NCBI GenBank assembly: GCA_009779855.1
Contig: WRBC01000002.1
Location: 1 to 64,000, forward strand
Origin: Coriobacteriia bacterium
GTDB lineage: Bacteria; Actinomycetota; Coriobacteriia; WRKU01; WQUG01
Length of the DNA: 64,000 bases
Direction: 5' to 3'
Each line of letters opens with the position of its first letter. The first letter of the stretch is position 1. The translations under genes and the position numbers were made by a program. A model generated the notes under the pieces. That model was given only the letters and a program-made list of their open reading frames with translations. It was not told the DNA's origin and searched no databases. This document shows, in pieces, positions 33,223 to 42,680 of the stretch.

Positions 33223-36200
33223 TTGTACTTAAAATCACTCAAATTAAAGGGATTCAAGTCTTTCGCAGACCGTAGTCTGCTGGCGCTGCAGCCAGGGGTT
33301 ACCTGTGTCGTCGGGCCAAATGGATCAGGTAAAAGTAACATCACAGACGCTGTGCTGTGGGTGCTGGGAGAACAAAGCGCAAAATCCCTACGCGGCCAGT
33401 CCATGGAAGATGTTATTTTCGCTGGCTCAAGCGCGCGTCAGGCTGTAGGGGTCGCAGAGGTTGATTTGGTGCTGGATAACAGTGATGGTTATCTGCCACT
33501 GGAGTTCAGCGAGATTACCATTACCCGCCGCATGTACCGCAGCGGTGAAAGTGAATATTTAATCAATCAAAGTCCAACGCGACTTATGGATATCTTAGAC
33601 CTGCTGCATGACAGTGGTCTGGGACGCGAAGCCCATTCAATCATTAGTCAGGGGCGCCTGGCAGAGGTGCTAGATGCCCGACCTGAGGTGCGCCGTGCCT
33701 TGATTGAAGAGGCTGCTGGTGTGCTAAAGCACAAAAAGCGTAAAGAGCGTGCTCTGCGTAAGCTGAAGGGTCTTGACGGTCACCTATCGCGGGCTAGCGA
33801 TATTGCAGCAGAAATTGACCGCCAATTAAGGCCTCTAGAACGTCAGGCGAACAAGGCAGTAAAGCATGCAGAGTTTAGTCGTGAGCTGCGCGAAGTTGAA
33901 GTAGCGCTGGCAGTAGATGACTTGCGTATACTTCAGACAGAATTTGAGCAAGTTGCAAAGCGCGAAAAAGAGGCAGACGCAGCGCTCGAACTTGCACGCT
34001 TTGATCACAGCGAACGTCAAAAAGAGCTTGAAAAACTTCAGCACATGCTGGAGGAAAAGGGACTCTTCGTAGGTGATATTGGTGAACAGCGTCGTCGCTG
34101 CGAAAAAATAGTAGAACGTCTAGAGGGTGGTAAGTTACTGCTAGACGAAAAAGGCAAGAATCTTGTGTCCCGGTTTTCTGAACTGCGCCAAACTATGCAT
34201 ACTGCTGAAAAGCGTGTTGGTCAGGCGCGTGAAACGCGTGACAGCCTGGCAGGTGAGCGTGCAGAAGCTGATACAAAGTTAGAAGTTCTCTACCAGCAGC
34301 TAGCAGAAGCTCGCCGCAGTTCTGAGGCGGCAAAACGCGCCCGTGTGGATGCAGACGCACAGCTGTCTCAGTTAGTTACAGAGGTTCGCCAGGCATCTGC
34401 CCAGGTTAAAGATTGCAATGAACGTGCGCTGAAAAACGATCAAGCCCTAGCTTCGCTATTAACTCAGCGCGACTTGCTGCAAGAGCGCTGCGAAGGCCTA
34501 GAGCAAGAGGCAGCAGCACTGCGTGACACCCTAGGCACACGCAGAACACGTTTTGACACTCTGGAAGCAGAGTGGGCACTGAGCCAGCGTGAACGCACCT
34601 TGGCCTCTGCAGATGTAGATAAGCGTGTTCGTGTGGTTGAGACACGGAGGCGTGATGCAGAAGCCGCGCGCGAGACCCTTTTTGCTGCACGTGCAGAGTT
34701 ACAGGCAATCGAAGAGATTGATCGTGCTTTCGAATCAGCCTCGCCCGCCCTAACTAGTCTTGCCAGCTTGGCAGAAAAACCAGAGGGCTATTTGGGGCCG
34801 ATCATCAATCACTTGCGGGTAAAACCAGATTCAGGACTGACAGAGCCCTTTGTGGAAGCATTGCTGGGCAGTGATGTAAACGCTGTCTTTGTAGAAGACT
34901 GGCAGGCAGCTATAGAGCTGGGCAACGTATTAGATAAGACAGGTACACCCCGCGGGGAAATATCGGTCATCCCTCTTAGCTGTCAGGCACGTGAAGATGC
35001 ACAGGCTACGACAAAAAAGGATTCAGCGAAGTTTAGCAAGGCCGCCGATAAGGTAAAGTCACGTAGTGGTACGTCCCTCATGGACGCGCTGGATATAGAA
35101 GACCGATTTGTTCCTGCAGTAGAGTCTTTGCTTGGTGACGTTTATCTGGTGAAAACTTTACAGGAAGCCATCGCCGCTGCAGAAAAGAATCCTCACTGTC
35201 GCTTTGTGACAGCAGATGGGTCTGTGGTCTGGCCTAGTGGCAAGCTGGTGCTTTCTCCGGTAACGAGTGGTACAAACAGTGATGCAGAAGCGGTTACAGC
35301 AGAAGGCAAAGTAAGCGCAAGCGTACTGACAAGAAAACGCCGCGAAGTAGAGCTGCGTGAAGGCATGGATGGACTTGACCAGGCCTTAGCTAGCGCAGAA
35401 GGCGAAGTGGCACTTGCAGAAGACGCGCTAAAGCTAGCTCAATCAGATGCTCTTGATCTTAATCAAAAAGGTGCCGCTATTGCTGGTGAGCATGACTCTT
35501 TGCGTGCAGAGATTGGTCGACTAGAGGCTCAGATTTCAAAGCAGGATCGTGAGCAAATAGAGGCAGAGCGCAAGCTAAAAGGCATAGAGCGCGAGATTGG
35601 CATCCATGAGCCACAGCTGATAGAAATTGATGAGCAGCGCGAAGAGGCTGAGAAACGCCTTGCTGGGTTAACCGAAGCCCAGGAAAAAGCGACAAGCCAG
35701 CGCGAAACGCTGTTTATGGAAGAAATGGGCGCTAATAAGGTCACTAATGACTGTCAGGTAGATATTGCCACAACCAGTGAACGCATTAGTCAGTTACGCA
35801 CACGCCTCACCCAGGTTTCAGCAGAGGTTGAGCAACTTGAACTAACGATAACGACTAGCAAGCAGCTAGAGATTGCACTAGAGTTACTTCGCGACAGACT
35901 AGCACCACTTCATGAGGACTTTACACTGCTCCTAGAGCGTGCTCAACAGTGGGGTATCATGTTGCGTGATCGCGCAAGCTTCGAGCAGGCTGATAGTGCG
36001 ACCCTGCGTAAAACCGTATCAGATGCCCAGGACGCTGTTCGTAAGACAGCGGCCATAGTTGAAGAGCGACTAGCAGTACTGAGCGAGGTTCGTGTAAGCA
36101 AAGGGCAGTGTGAAATTAAGGTTAATCAGGCAGTACGTACTGTTGTAGAAGAGCACCATACTCCGCTAGAAATGGCCTTGACCTTGCCTGCAGTAGAAAA

Positions 36201-36870
36201 TCGTCACATTACAGAAGATCATGCTTTTGCCTTGCGCAAGCGACTGGGCAAATTGGGTGCAATCAATCCTGTTGCCCATGAAGAGTTTGAATCTTTGAAG
36301 GCTCGTAGCGAATTCATGCATAGTCAGATTAGCGACTTGAAGGCAGCGGCAACAGCACTTAATAAGGTGGTTGCAGCGATTGATCGTAAAATGAAGGAGC
36401 GATTCCTGACTACCTTCGAAGAGGTAGATAAGCACTTCCAGGATATCTTCTCAGTACTATTCCCAGGTGGTCGCGCACAGTTACTTATGACTGATCCTGA
36501 CAATCCTGACGAAACGGGAGTGGACTTTTATGTTCAGCCGCGCGGGAAGCGCCTGAAGAAAATGTCGCTTCTTTCAGGTGGGGAGCAAGCACTAACGGCA
36601 CTTGCAATGCTTTTTGCACTCAGCCGTAGTCGTCCTTGCCCCTTCTATATCTTAGACGAGGTTGAGGCGGCCTTAGATGACAGTAATCTTCGCCGCTTTG
36701 TAGCGTTCATTAACAGTATGCGCAAAGATACGCAGTTCTTGATTGTTACTCACCAGCGCCGCACTATGGAAATGGCAGACACCCTTTATGGTGTGTCAAT
36801 GCAGGCAGACGGTGTGTCAAAGCTTGTCAGTCAACGTTTAGAGCAAGCCCTAAACAGCATAAATCAGTAG
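33223..36870 (+). CDS. smc: Chromosome segregation ATPase SMC
   Basis: The core of the condensin complex that organises and segregates the chromosome with ScpA/ScpB. The 1215 residues show Walker A GPNGSGKSN (31-39), coiled coil 1 (about 165-500), the hinge (about 515-690), coiled coil 2 (about 700-1000), the ABC signature LLSGGEQALTALAML (about residue 1115) and Walker B FYILDEVEAALDD. The start is TTG at 33223, where the conserved MYLKSLKLKGFKSF begins. The hinge region has an additional Lys/Ser-rich insert near residues 600-615. ftsY follows 66 nt later, the common smc-ftsY order. Confidence 0.96.
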   Translation: MYLKSLKLKGFKSFADRSLLALQPGVTCVVGPNGSGKSNITDAVLWVLGEQSAKSLRGQSMEDVIFAGSSARQAVGVAEVDLVLDNSDGYLPLEFSEITITRRMYRSGESEYLINQSPTRLMDILDLLHDSGLGREAHSIISQGRLAEVLDARPEVRRALIEEAAGVLKHKKRKERALRKLKGLDGHLSRASDIAAEIDRQLRPLERQANKAVKHAEFSRELREVEVALAVDDLRILQTEFEQVAKREKEADAALELARFDHSERQKELEKLQHMLEEKGLFVGDIGEQRRRCEKIVERLEGGKLLLDEKGKNLVSRFSELRQTMHTAEKRVGQARETRDSLAGERAEADTKLEVLYQQLAEARRSSEAAKRARVDADAQLSQLVTEVRQASAQVKDCNERALKNDQALASLLTQRDLLQERCEGLEQEAAALRDTLGTRRTRFDTLEAEWALSQRERTLASADVDKRVRVVETRRRDAEAARETLFAARAELQAIEEIDRAFESASPALTSLASLAEKPEGYLGPIINHLRVKPDSGLTEPFVEALLGSDVNAVFVEDWQAAIELGNVLDKTGTPRGEISVIPLSCQAREDAQATTKKDSAKFSKAADKVKSRSGTSLMDALDIEDRFVPAVESLLGDVYLVKTLQEAIAAAEKNPHCRFVTADGSVVWPSGKLVLSPVTSGTNSDAEAVTAEGKVSASVLTRKRREVELREGMDGLDQALASAEGEVALAEDALKLAQSDALDLNQKGAAIAGEHDSLRAEIGRLEAQISKQDREQIEAERKLKGIEREIGIHEPQLIEIDEQREEAEKRLAGLTEAQEKATSQRETLFMEEMGANKVTNDCQVDIATTSERISQLRTRLTQVSAEVEQLELTITTSKQLEIALELLRDRLAPLHEDFTLLLERAQQWGIMLRDRASFEQADSATLRKTVSDAQDAVRKTAAIVEERLAVLSEVRVSKGQCEIKVNQAVRTVVEEHHTPLEMALTLPAVENRHITEDHAFALRKRLGKLGAINPVAHEEFESLKARSEFMHSQISDLKAAATALNKVVAAIDRKMKERFLTTFEEVDKHFQDIFSVLFPGGRAQLLMTDPDNPDETGVDFYVQPRGKRLKKMSLLSGGEQALTALAMLFALSRSRPCPFYILDEVEAALDDSNLRRFVAFINSMRKDTQFLIVTHQRRTMEMADTLYGVSMQADGVSKLVSQRLEQALNSINQ

Positions 36871-36936
36871 CATAAGACATACCTGTCTTAGTGCACGCAC
36901 AATCGCACCCCGTCCAGGGAAAGGAGTCGTCCCATT

Positions 36937-37851
36937 ATGAGCAGTAATCGTAGCTGGAAAGAACGTTTATCTTCAGGTCTGGCAAAGAGCCGCGAGAGAC
37001 TTGGTGGACAGCTTAACACCCTGATGGGTCGTGTTGTTGAAATCGACGATGACTTTTATGACGAATTGGAAGAAACGCTAATCTCAGCAGATTTTGGCTT
37101 TGAGCCTACCATGGACATTGTCTCGAAACTGCGGGAGCAGGTTGCTGCGCGTGCTATAGGGGACATGGATGGCGTACGTGAACTACTGATAGAAATCATT
37201 GCTAGTGAATTTGAAACGGCAGGGGATCCTTTTCAATTTAGTCCGGTGACCATTCTTATGGTGGGCATTAATGGTACGGGCAAGACTACTAGCACAGGCA
37301 AGTTAGCGAAACAGGCAGTAGACGCAGGACGTAAGGTAATTTTAGGTAGTGCAGATACTTTCCGTGCGGCAGCCGCAGAACAGTTAGATATTTGGGCAGA
37401 GCGCGCAGGTGTAGAAATTGTAAGGCGTGATCGCGGAACTGACCCAGCCAGTGTGTCTTATGCCACGGTAGAGGCCGCCCAGGAGATGGGTGCAGATTTG
37501 GCCTTGATTGACACTGCGGGACGCTTGCATACCTCACCTGACCTTATGCGCGAACTTGAAAAAGTGCAGCGGGTAACCCGTGAGAAAAGCACTGCACCGA
37601 CATTTACGGTGCTGGTCATCGACGCGACCACGGGTCAAAACGGACTTGTTCAGGCAAGAGAATTTAATAAGCTACTTTCGGTTGATGCCCTTATCTTGAC
37701 GAAGCTTGATGGTACCGCAAAGGGTGGCATTGCTTTACCTATAGCCCGTGAGTTAAAAGTGCCCATAGTGCGTATAGGGGTAGGGGAGTCCATAGAAGAT
37801 TTGCGCCCCTTTAATCCAGAAGAGTTTGCCGAAGCCCTAATTGGGGCCTAG
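36937..37851 (+). CDS. ftsY: Signal recognition particle receptor FtsY
   Basis: This GTPase receives ribosome-SRP complexes at the membrane for cotranslational insertion. The 304 residues comprise the N domain (about 1-85) and G domain only, without the long acidic A domain of proteobacteria. Visible motifs are the P-loop GINGTGKTT (about 110-118), DTFRAAAAEQL, LIDTAGRLH, LTKLDGTAKGG and the closing GVGESIEDLRPF. A good AAAGGAG site lies before the ATG. It is in an operon with smc. Confidence 0.96.
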   Translation: MSSNRSWKERLSSGLAKSRERLGGQLNTLMGRVVEIDDDFYDELEETLISADFGFEPTMDIVSKLREQVAARAIGDMDGVRELLIEIIASEFETAGDPFQFSPVTILMVGINGTGKTTSTGKLAKQAVDAGRKVILGSADTFRAAAAEQLDIWAERAGVEIVRRDRGTDPASVSYATVEAAQEMGADLALIDTAGRLHTSPDLMRELEKVQRVTREKSTAPTFTVLVIDATTGQNGLVQAREFNKLLSVDALILTKLDGTAKGGIALPIARELKVPIVRIGVGESIEDLRPFNPEEFAEALIGA

Positions 37852-38038
37852 TGGTTGTACGGAGCGCTTTAGGTGACCAGAATCCAAAGGGTTAAACAAA
37901 GGGCTAAATCTTTAAAGTGGTAACGTTATTAGGTTACGTGTTCATTTCAAAGGCCTAAACGATGACGAGTCTGAGCACCTAGGGTGCTTTGTTCGCTATA
38001 CTTAAGGGTACTGTGATAATGCGAAGGGAGCACCTGTC

Positions 38039-39079
38039 TTGTCCTTTTTAAAAGATATACTGGGCCTTAGTGCCAGTGATATAGCGGTTGACTTAGGTAC
38101 AGCTAACACGCTAGTGTCTGTTCGCGGGCATGGCATTCAACTGGTGGAGCCTAGTGTAGTTGCTATTGAGCAGGACAGCGGACGCGTCTTGGCAGTTGGT
38201 GTCGAGGCAAAGCGCATGATTGGACGTACTCCCTCGAGTATCTCAGCTATTCGCCCCTTGCGTGATGGAGTAATTGCAGACTTCAACGTAACAGAGGCCA
38301 TGCTTCGCTACTTCATTAACAAGGTTCGTGATAGAAAGTTCCTGTGGCAGTCAAAGCCCCGTGTTGTAGTGTGCATCCCCTCTGGCGTGACAGAGGTTGA
38401 AAAGCGCGCTGTCTTTGAGGCAACCATGACAGCAGGTGCCCGTCAGGCATATTTGATTGAAGAGCCTATGGCTGCAGCTATTGGTGCAGGACTTCCTATT
38501 CAGGAGCCCACGGGGTCGATGGTAGTAGACATTGGCGGTGGAACTACTGAAGTTGCGGTAGTATCGCTGGGTGGCATTGTAGCTTCTGAGTCAAGCCGTA
38601 CCGCTGGAGATGAGTTTGACGAGGCAATCATTAACTATGTAAAGCGCACGTATAACGTAGCGATTGGTGAGCGCACTGCAGAAGAACTGAAGATTGAGAT
38701 TGGTTCTGCATGGCCGTTAGAAGAAGAGATTGACGTAGAGATTCGCGGCCTAGACCTTGCAACGGGTATTCCGCGTCCTGTCATTATGGAATCAGAAGAG
38801 ATTCGTGACGCACTAGAAGGTCCAATTCTTGACATTATCAATGCGGTAAAGCGTACGCTGGAACGTACGCCACCAGAACTGGCAAGCGACTTGATGGAAT
38901 TTGGTATCGTGCTTACTGGTGGTGGTGCATTATTGCGTGGCCTTGATGACCGTCTGCGTTATGAGACCTCTATGCCTGTCCACGTATCTGAAACAGCACT
39001 GACTAACGTAGTAATGGGTTCAGCCCATGCCTTGGAAGAAATTGACGTGCTGAAGAAGGTTCTTCAGGGAACGCGCTAG
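38039..39079 (+). CDS. mreB: Rod shape-determining protein MreB
   Basis: An actin-like ATPase whose filaments guide lateral wall synthesis. The 346-residue protein has the phosphate-1 loop DLGTANT (18-24), PRVVVCIPSGVTEVEKRAV, phosphate-2 VVDIGGGTTEVAVV and the adenosine loop VLTGGGALLRGLD. The start is TTG with GGGAG 10 nt upstream. About 190 nt precede it, with -10-like boxes TATACT (37997-38002) and GATAAT (38015-38020). It is the first gene of mreB-mreC-mreD-mrdA-rodA, so the organism is expected to be rod-shaped. Confidence 0.96.
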   Translation: MSFLKDILGLSASDIAVDLGTANTLVSVRGHGIQLVEPSVVAIEQDSGRVLAVGVEAKRMIGRTPSSISAIRPLRDGVIADFNVTEAMLRYFINKVRDRKFLWQSKPRVVVCIPSGVTEVEKRAVFEATMTAGARQAYLIEEPMAAAIGAGLPIQEPTGSMVVDIGGGTTEVAVVSLGGIVASESSRTAGDEFDEAIINYVKRTYNVAIGERTAEELKIEIGSAWPLEEEIDVEIRGLDLATGIPRPVIMESEEIRDALEGPILDIINAVKRTLERTPPELASDLMEFGIVLTGGGALLRGLDDRLRYETSMPVHVSETALTNVVMGSAHALEEIDVLKKVLQGTR

Positions 39080-39131
39080 CGCTGTCCTGTTGGGTCCTAC
39101 TCAGGCAGAAATTTAGACAGGTCAGACAACA

Positions 39132-40166
39132 GTGAGCCCCCTTACCTCTAAAGGATTCGGAAGACCCGGTTCATACCTGCGTAATAAGACCAGTGGTTCA
39201 ACACGCGCACGCAGGCCCAGTGCGCGCAGACGTATGCGCTATGGTTATGGTGGTAATAATGATCATCTGAATCCTTCAGATGATGGTGCCCCCCGTAAGC
39301 CTTATGGCTGGCTAATTGGGCTGATTATTCTCTCCCTTATCATTACGACTTTATGGTTTCGTGAGGCCCCAGAAGGGGGTCCTTTGCACGGTGTGCGCAT
39401 AGGTGTTCAGACAGTCACTACTCCGCTTGGTGCAGCTGGTACTTGGGTTACCTCTCCTGTTCGTAATTTCTTCAATTGGGCGGGTGATTTAGGTGTATCG
39501 CGCAGCCAACTGAGGGCTCTAAGTGAGCAAAATGATGAATTACGCGCGCGTGTAATTGAACTAGAAGAAGTGAACTTGCTGGATGAGCGTCTTACTGGGC
39601 TTATGAGTGATGTGCCTACGGGTACGCCAGATAGTGCTCTGCTGCCAGCGACTGTAATAGGACTTCCTAGTAGTAGCTATGAAAAAATCATTGTCCTAAA
39701 TCGCGGGACTCATCATGGGGTTGGCTTAGCTATGCCCGTAGTGACTCAGCAGGGTCTACTGGGTGTTACCATCGAGGTTGGGCCCAATTACAGCAAGGTA
39801 CGTCTTATTACTGATCAGAGCAGTGGAGTCGCGGCCTTAGTGCAACGAGGACGCCATCTAGGCACTGTTCAGGGATCATTGGACGGAGAGCTGCGCATGA
39901 ACTTTGTGCCCGTTGATGCTTTGGTCGAGCCAGGTGATGTAGTCTTAACTTCAGGCCTTGGTGGGGTATTCCCAAAAGGCCTTGTCTTGGGTGAGGTCAT
40001 TCGCACTGATGGGGACCATAACACTCTTTATCAGTCGATAACAGTTAGATCAACTGCAAATATGGACAGACTTGAAGAGGTGCTCATTTTGCTTGAAGCA
40101 CCCCCAAGTATTGATAATCTGCCTGAACCCGAACTGCCCGCCCCTTCAGAAGATGGAAGTAACTAG
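39132..40166 (+). CDS. mreC: Rod shape-determining protein MreC
   Basis: This bitopic scaffold connects MreB with the elongation transpeptidase and RodA. The 344-residue protein has an Arg/Ser-rich cytoplasmic N-terminus of about 60 residues, longer than usual, then one membrane helix (about 64-80), a coiled coil (about 118-150) and the periplasmic-type double beta-barrel (about 165-330: VIGLPSSSYEKIIVLNRG, GLLGVTIEVGPNYSKVRLITD, VLTSGLGGVFPKGLVLG). The start is GTG. The gene ends 2 nt before mreD. An acidic, Pro-rich C-terminus ends the protein. Confidence 0.95.
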   Translation: MSPLTSKGFGRPGSYLRNKTSGSTRARRPSARRRMRYGYGGNNDHLNPSDDGAPRKPYGWLIGLIILSLIITTLWFREAPEGGPLHGVRIGVQTVTTPLGAAGTWVTSPVRNFFNWAGDLGVSRSQLRALSEQNDELRARVIELEEVNLLDERLTGLMSDVPTGTPDSALLPATVIGLPSSSYEKIIVLNRGTHHGVGLAMPVVTQQGLLGVTIEVGPNYSKVRLITDQSSGVAALVQRGRHLGTVQGSLDGELRMNFVPVDALVEPGDVVLTSGLGGVFPKGLVLGEVIRTDGDHNTLYQSITVRSTANMDRLEEVLILLEAPPSIDNLPEPELPAPSEDGSN

Positions 40167-40168
40167 TA

Positions 40169-40687
40169 ATGGGACGTTTTACTACAACAGCATTGACGTT
40201 ACTAGGTGCATTACTGCTTCAGGCTATCTTTGCTCCGTCACTGATCATTTTTGGTGTGACGCCAAACTTTTTAATGGTGGCTGTTATTGTTATTGCCTTT
40301 ATACGTGGCAGTAAAGAGGGCACCATTGTTGGATTTATTGCGGGCTTGCTTTTTGATCTTATTGGGACAATGATTGTGGGGCCTATGGCGCTTGCCCTTA
40401 CCATAACAGGCTTTGTAGCAGGCATCCTAAAAGAACAAATCTTTGCGCACTCATGGCTTTTGCCTATTACCGTACTGGGTGTTGCAAGTCTTGTTGCAGA
40501 AACTATCTACTTGATTATGATTACAGCACTGGGATTTCCCATGAGCTTTTTTGGGGCACTTGCAACGCGCGCATTGCCAGGTGTACTGTATGCAATGCTT
40601 ATTGCGCTGATTAGTTTCCCTATGCTTACAAAGTTTTTGCGCAAAGGCTCAAGTGCAGAAGCAAACACCTTCAAGAGGATAACTTAA
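40169..40687 (+). CDS. mreD: Rod shape-determining protein MreD
   Basis: A polytopic membrane component of the elongasome. The 172 residues are almost entirely hydrophobic with five or six predicted helices, the family's normal size and pattern. The core TPNFLMVAVIVIAFIRGSKEG and GFIAGLLFDLIG are typical of MreD, where a charged loop precedes a small-residue-rich helix with an internal Asp. It starts 2 nt after mreC and ends 18 nt before mrdA, so it is translated within the operon. Confidence 0.92.
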   Translation: MGRFTTTALTLLGALLLQAIFAPSLIIFGVTPNFLMVAVIVIAFIRGSKEGTIVGFIAGLLFDLIGTMIVGPMALALTITGFVAGILKEQIFAHSWLLPITVLGVASLVAETIYLIMITALGFPMSFFGALATRALPGVLYAMLIALISFPMLTKFLRKGSSAEANTFKRIT

Positions 40688-40705
40688 GGTGGGTGTTTAG
40701 GTAAC

Positions 40706-42628
40706 ATGGGTGTAGATTCAGTCGTAAATAAAAGGCTGCTTGTATTAGGACTAGTAGTGCTAGCCATTGGTGTTGTGCTGATTTTCCGCTTGTGGACTTT
40801 GCAGATTATTCAGCATGAAGACTTCCAGGCTCGTGCAGATAGTAACTTGCACCGGGTAACTACTACCCAGGCTATTAGAGGCCGCATCTTTGACCGTGAA
40901 GGCAGAGAACTGGTAACTAATCGTCCTACAATGGCGGTAACCGCCCCTGCTTTGCGTATTGATGGCTATGAAGACTTTGATAATCTGACCTCATCTCAGC
41001 AAGAGTGGGTGCAGCGTCTTGCGGATACGCTTGATTTGACCACAGAGGATGTTGTTAATCGTCTAACCACAACAAGAGAAGGTCCCTTAGAGCTGCGTCT
41101 GGTCGCAATAGATGTGCCCATGGAGACAGTGTCCTATATTGTCGAGCATAATGAAAAATTCGAAGGGGTAGAGGTTGAAGCCCGTGCTGTGCGTGAATAT
41201 CCTCATGGTAGTGTTGCAGCTCACGTATTGGGGTATACAGGAGGCGTCTCTGATGCAGAGCTAGAATCAGAGGCCTTTGCGGACTATTTACCCAGCGATA
41301 TTGTAGGAAAGACAGGAGTCGAGAGGTCTTTCGAGCACATCCTTCAGGGGGTGCGGGGCACACGAACCCTTGAGGTAAACGCGCAGGGACGCATGCAGCG
41401 CGTGATAGAGGAAACAGACCCTACTCCGGGTCAAGACATTTATCTAACGATTGATCTTTATATACAGAAGGCTGCAGAAGAGGCTCTGCGTGAGGCCTTG
41501 CGTGTTGCGCAGAGAAGGGGCTACACGGACGCGCAAGGGGCTTCTGCTGTGGTTCTGGATCCCAATACGGGTGCAGTACTTGCCCTTGCCTCCTATCCAA
41601 CCTACTATCCAGGAGAATTTATTGGAGGGATTCCCCAAGAACGCTGGGATGAGCTTGTCGACCCAGATTCGAATTTCCCTCTAAATAACCGCGCGATAAG
41701 CTCAGAGTATCCGCCGGCATCGACCTTCAAGTCATTTATGACTGTTGCAGCTGTGGATCGGTTAGGATGGAATTCCAGCACAACTTTTGTGTGTACAGGT
41801 ACCTGGACAGGCTTTGGTGACCAGTGGCCGTGGCGTTGTTGGTTGCGTACGGGTCATGGCGGAACTAGCCTTTACCGTGCAAACTACGATTCCTGCGATA
41901 TTCCTTTTTATGAAATGGGTCGTCACTTTCATCATCGTTGGTACGCAGATGGGGAGGAAGACATCCAGGAGGCTGCCCGTAGCTTTGGTTATGGTAGACG
42001 CACAGGTATTGATTTGCCAGGCGAAAGGCAGGGACGTGTTCCTGACGCAGCGTGGAAGTATGAGTGGAATAGAGACTTTCCCGAGTATCGTCAGTGGATT
42101 GCGGGAGACACGGTCAATATGTCTATTGGTCAAGGTGATATGCTGGCGACTCCGTTACAGGTTGCTTATTCTCATATTCCCTTTGTTACGGGGGGAACTG
42201 CATTGCGTCCACAGGTACTACATTCAATTCGTGACAGCAGAGGGGAAGTCATTCGTGAAATGCAGCCAGAAGAGAGCGAGCATCAACCAGAGGTCAGTGA
42301 TCAGGCCGTAGAGATCGTTCAGGACTCTCTGCGTCTTGTGGTCACACGCGGCACGGGACGCCCAGCCTTTCGCGGATTTCCCGTACCTGTTGCAGGTAAG
42401 ACAGGTACAGCTGAAACAGGTCGCAGAGACCCGGTAACAGGTGAACGTGATCGTGATAGCCATAATTGGTTTGTGGGCTATGCTCCGGCAAATGATCCGC
42501 AGTATTTGGCAGTAGTTATGACAGAGCATTCTGATGGGGGTATTGCTACTCCTGCCGTGAGGCAAATCTTTGCAGAAATCTTCGATGTAGAGGAAGGATG
42601 GGTCGATTCAGTAGACCCATCAAGATAG
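40706..42628 (+). CDS. mrdA: Penicillin-binding protein 2 (elongation transpeptidase)
   Basis: This class B PBP crosslinks peptidoglycan during lateral growth together with RodA. The 640-residue protein has one N-terminal membrane helix (about 10-30), the dimerisation/pedestal domain (about 50-225) and the transpeptidase domain. The active site motifs are S339-TFK342 in YPPASTFKS, S-C-D in DSCDIPFYEMG and K565-TG in VAGKTGTAE. The family insert around WPWRCWLRTGHGG contains extra cysteines. It is fourth in the mre-rod operon. Confidence 0.96.
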   Translation: MGVDSVVNKRLLVLGLVVLAIGVVLIFRLWTLQIIQHEDFQARADSNLHRVTTTQAIRGRIFDREGRELVTNRPTMAVTAPALRIDGYEDFDNLTSSQQEWVQRLADTLDLTTEDVVNRLTTTREGPLELRLVAIDVPMETVSYIVEHNEKFEGVEVEARAVREYPHGSVAAHVLGYTGGVSDAELESEAFADYLPSDIVGKTGVERSFEHILQGVRGTRTLEVNAQGRMQRVIEETDPTPGQDIYLTIDLYIQKAAEEALREALRVAQRRGYTDAQGASAVVLDPNTGAVLALASYPTYYPGEFIGGIPQERWDELVDPDSNFPLNNRAISSEYPPASTFKSFMTVAAVDRLGWNSSTTFVCTGTWTGFGDQWPWRCWLRTGHGGTSLYRANYDSCDIPFYEMGRHFHHRWYADGEEDIQEAARSFGYGRRTGIDLPGERQGRVPDAAWKYEWNRDFPEYRQWIAGDTVNMSIGQGDMLATPLQVAYSHIPFVTGGTALRPQVLHSIRDSRGEVIREMQPEESEHQPEVSDQAVEIVQDSLRLVVTRGTGRPAFRGFPVPVAGKTGTAETGRRDPVTGERDRDSHNWFVGYAPANDPQYLAVVMTEHSDGGIATPAVRQIFAEIFDVEEGWVDSVDPSR

Positions 42629-42680
42629 CGGAAGTATCTCATGACAGGACTTAAGAGACAGGCATTAGGCAGCATTTAGC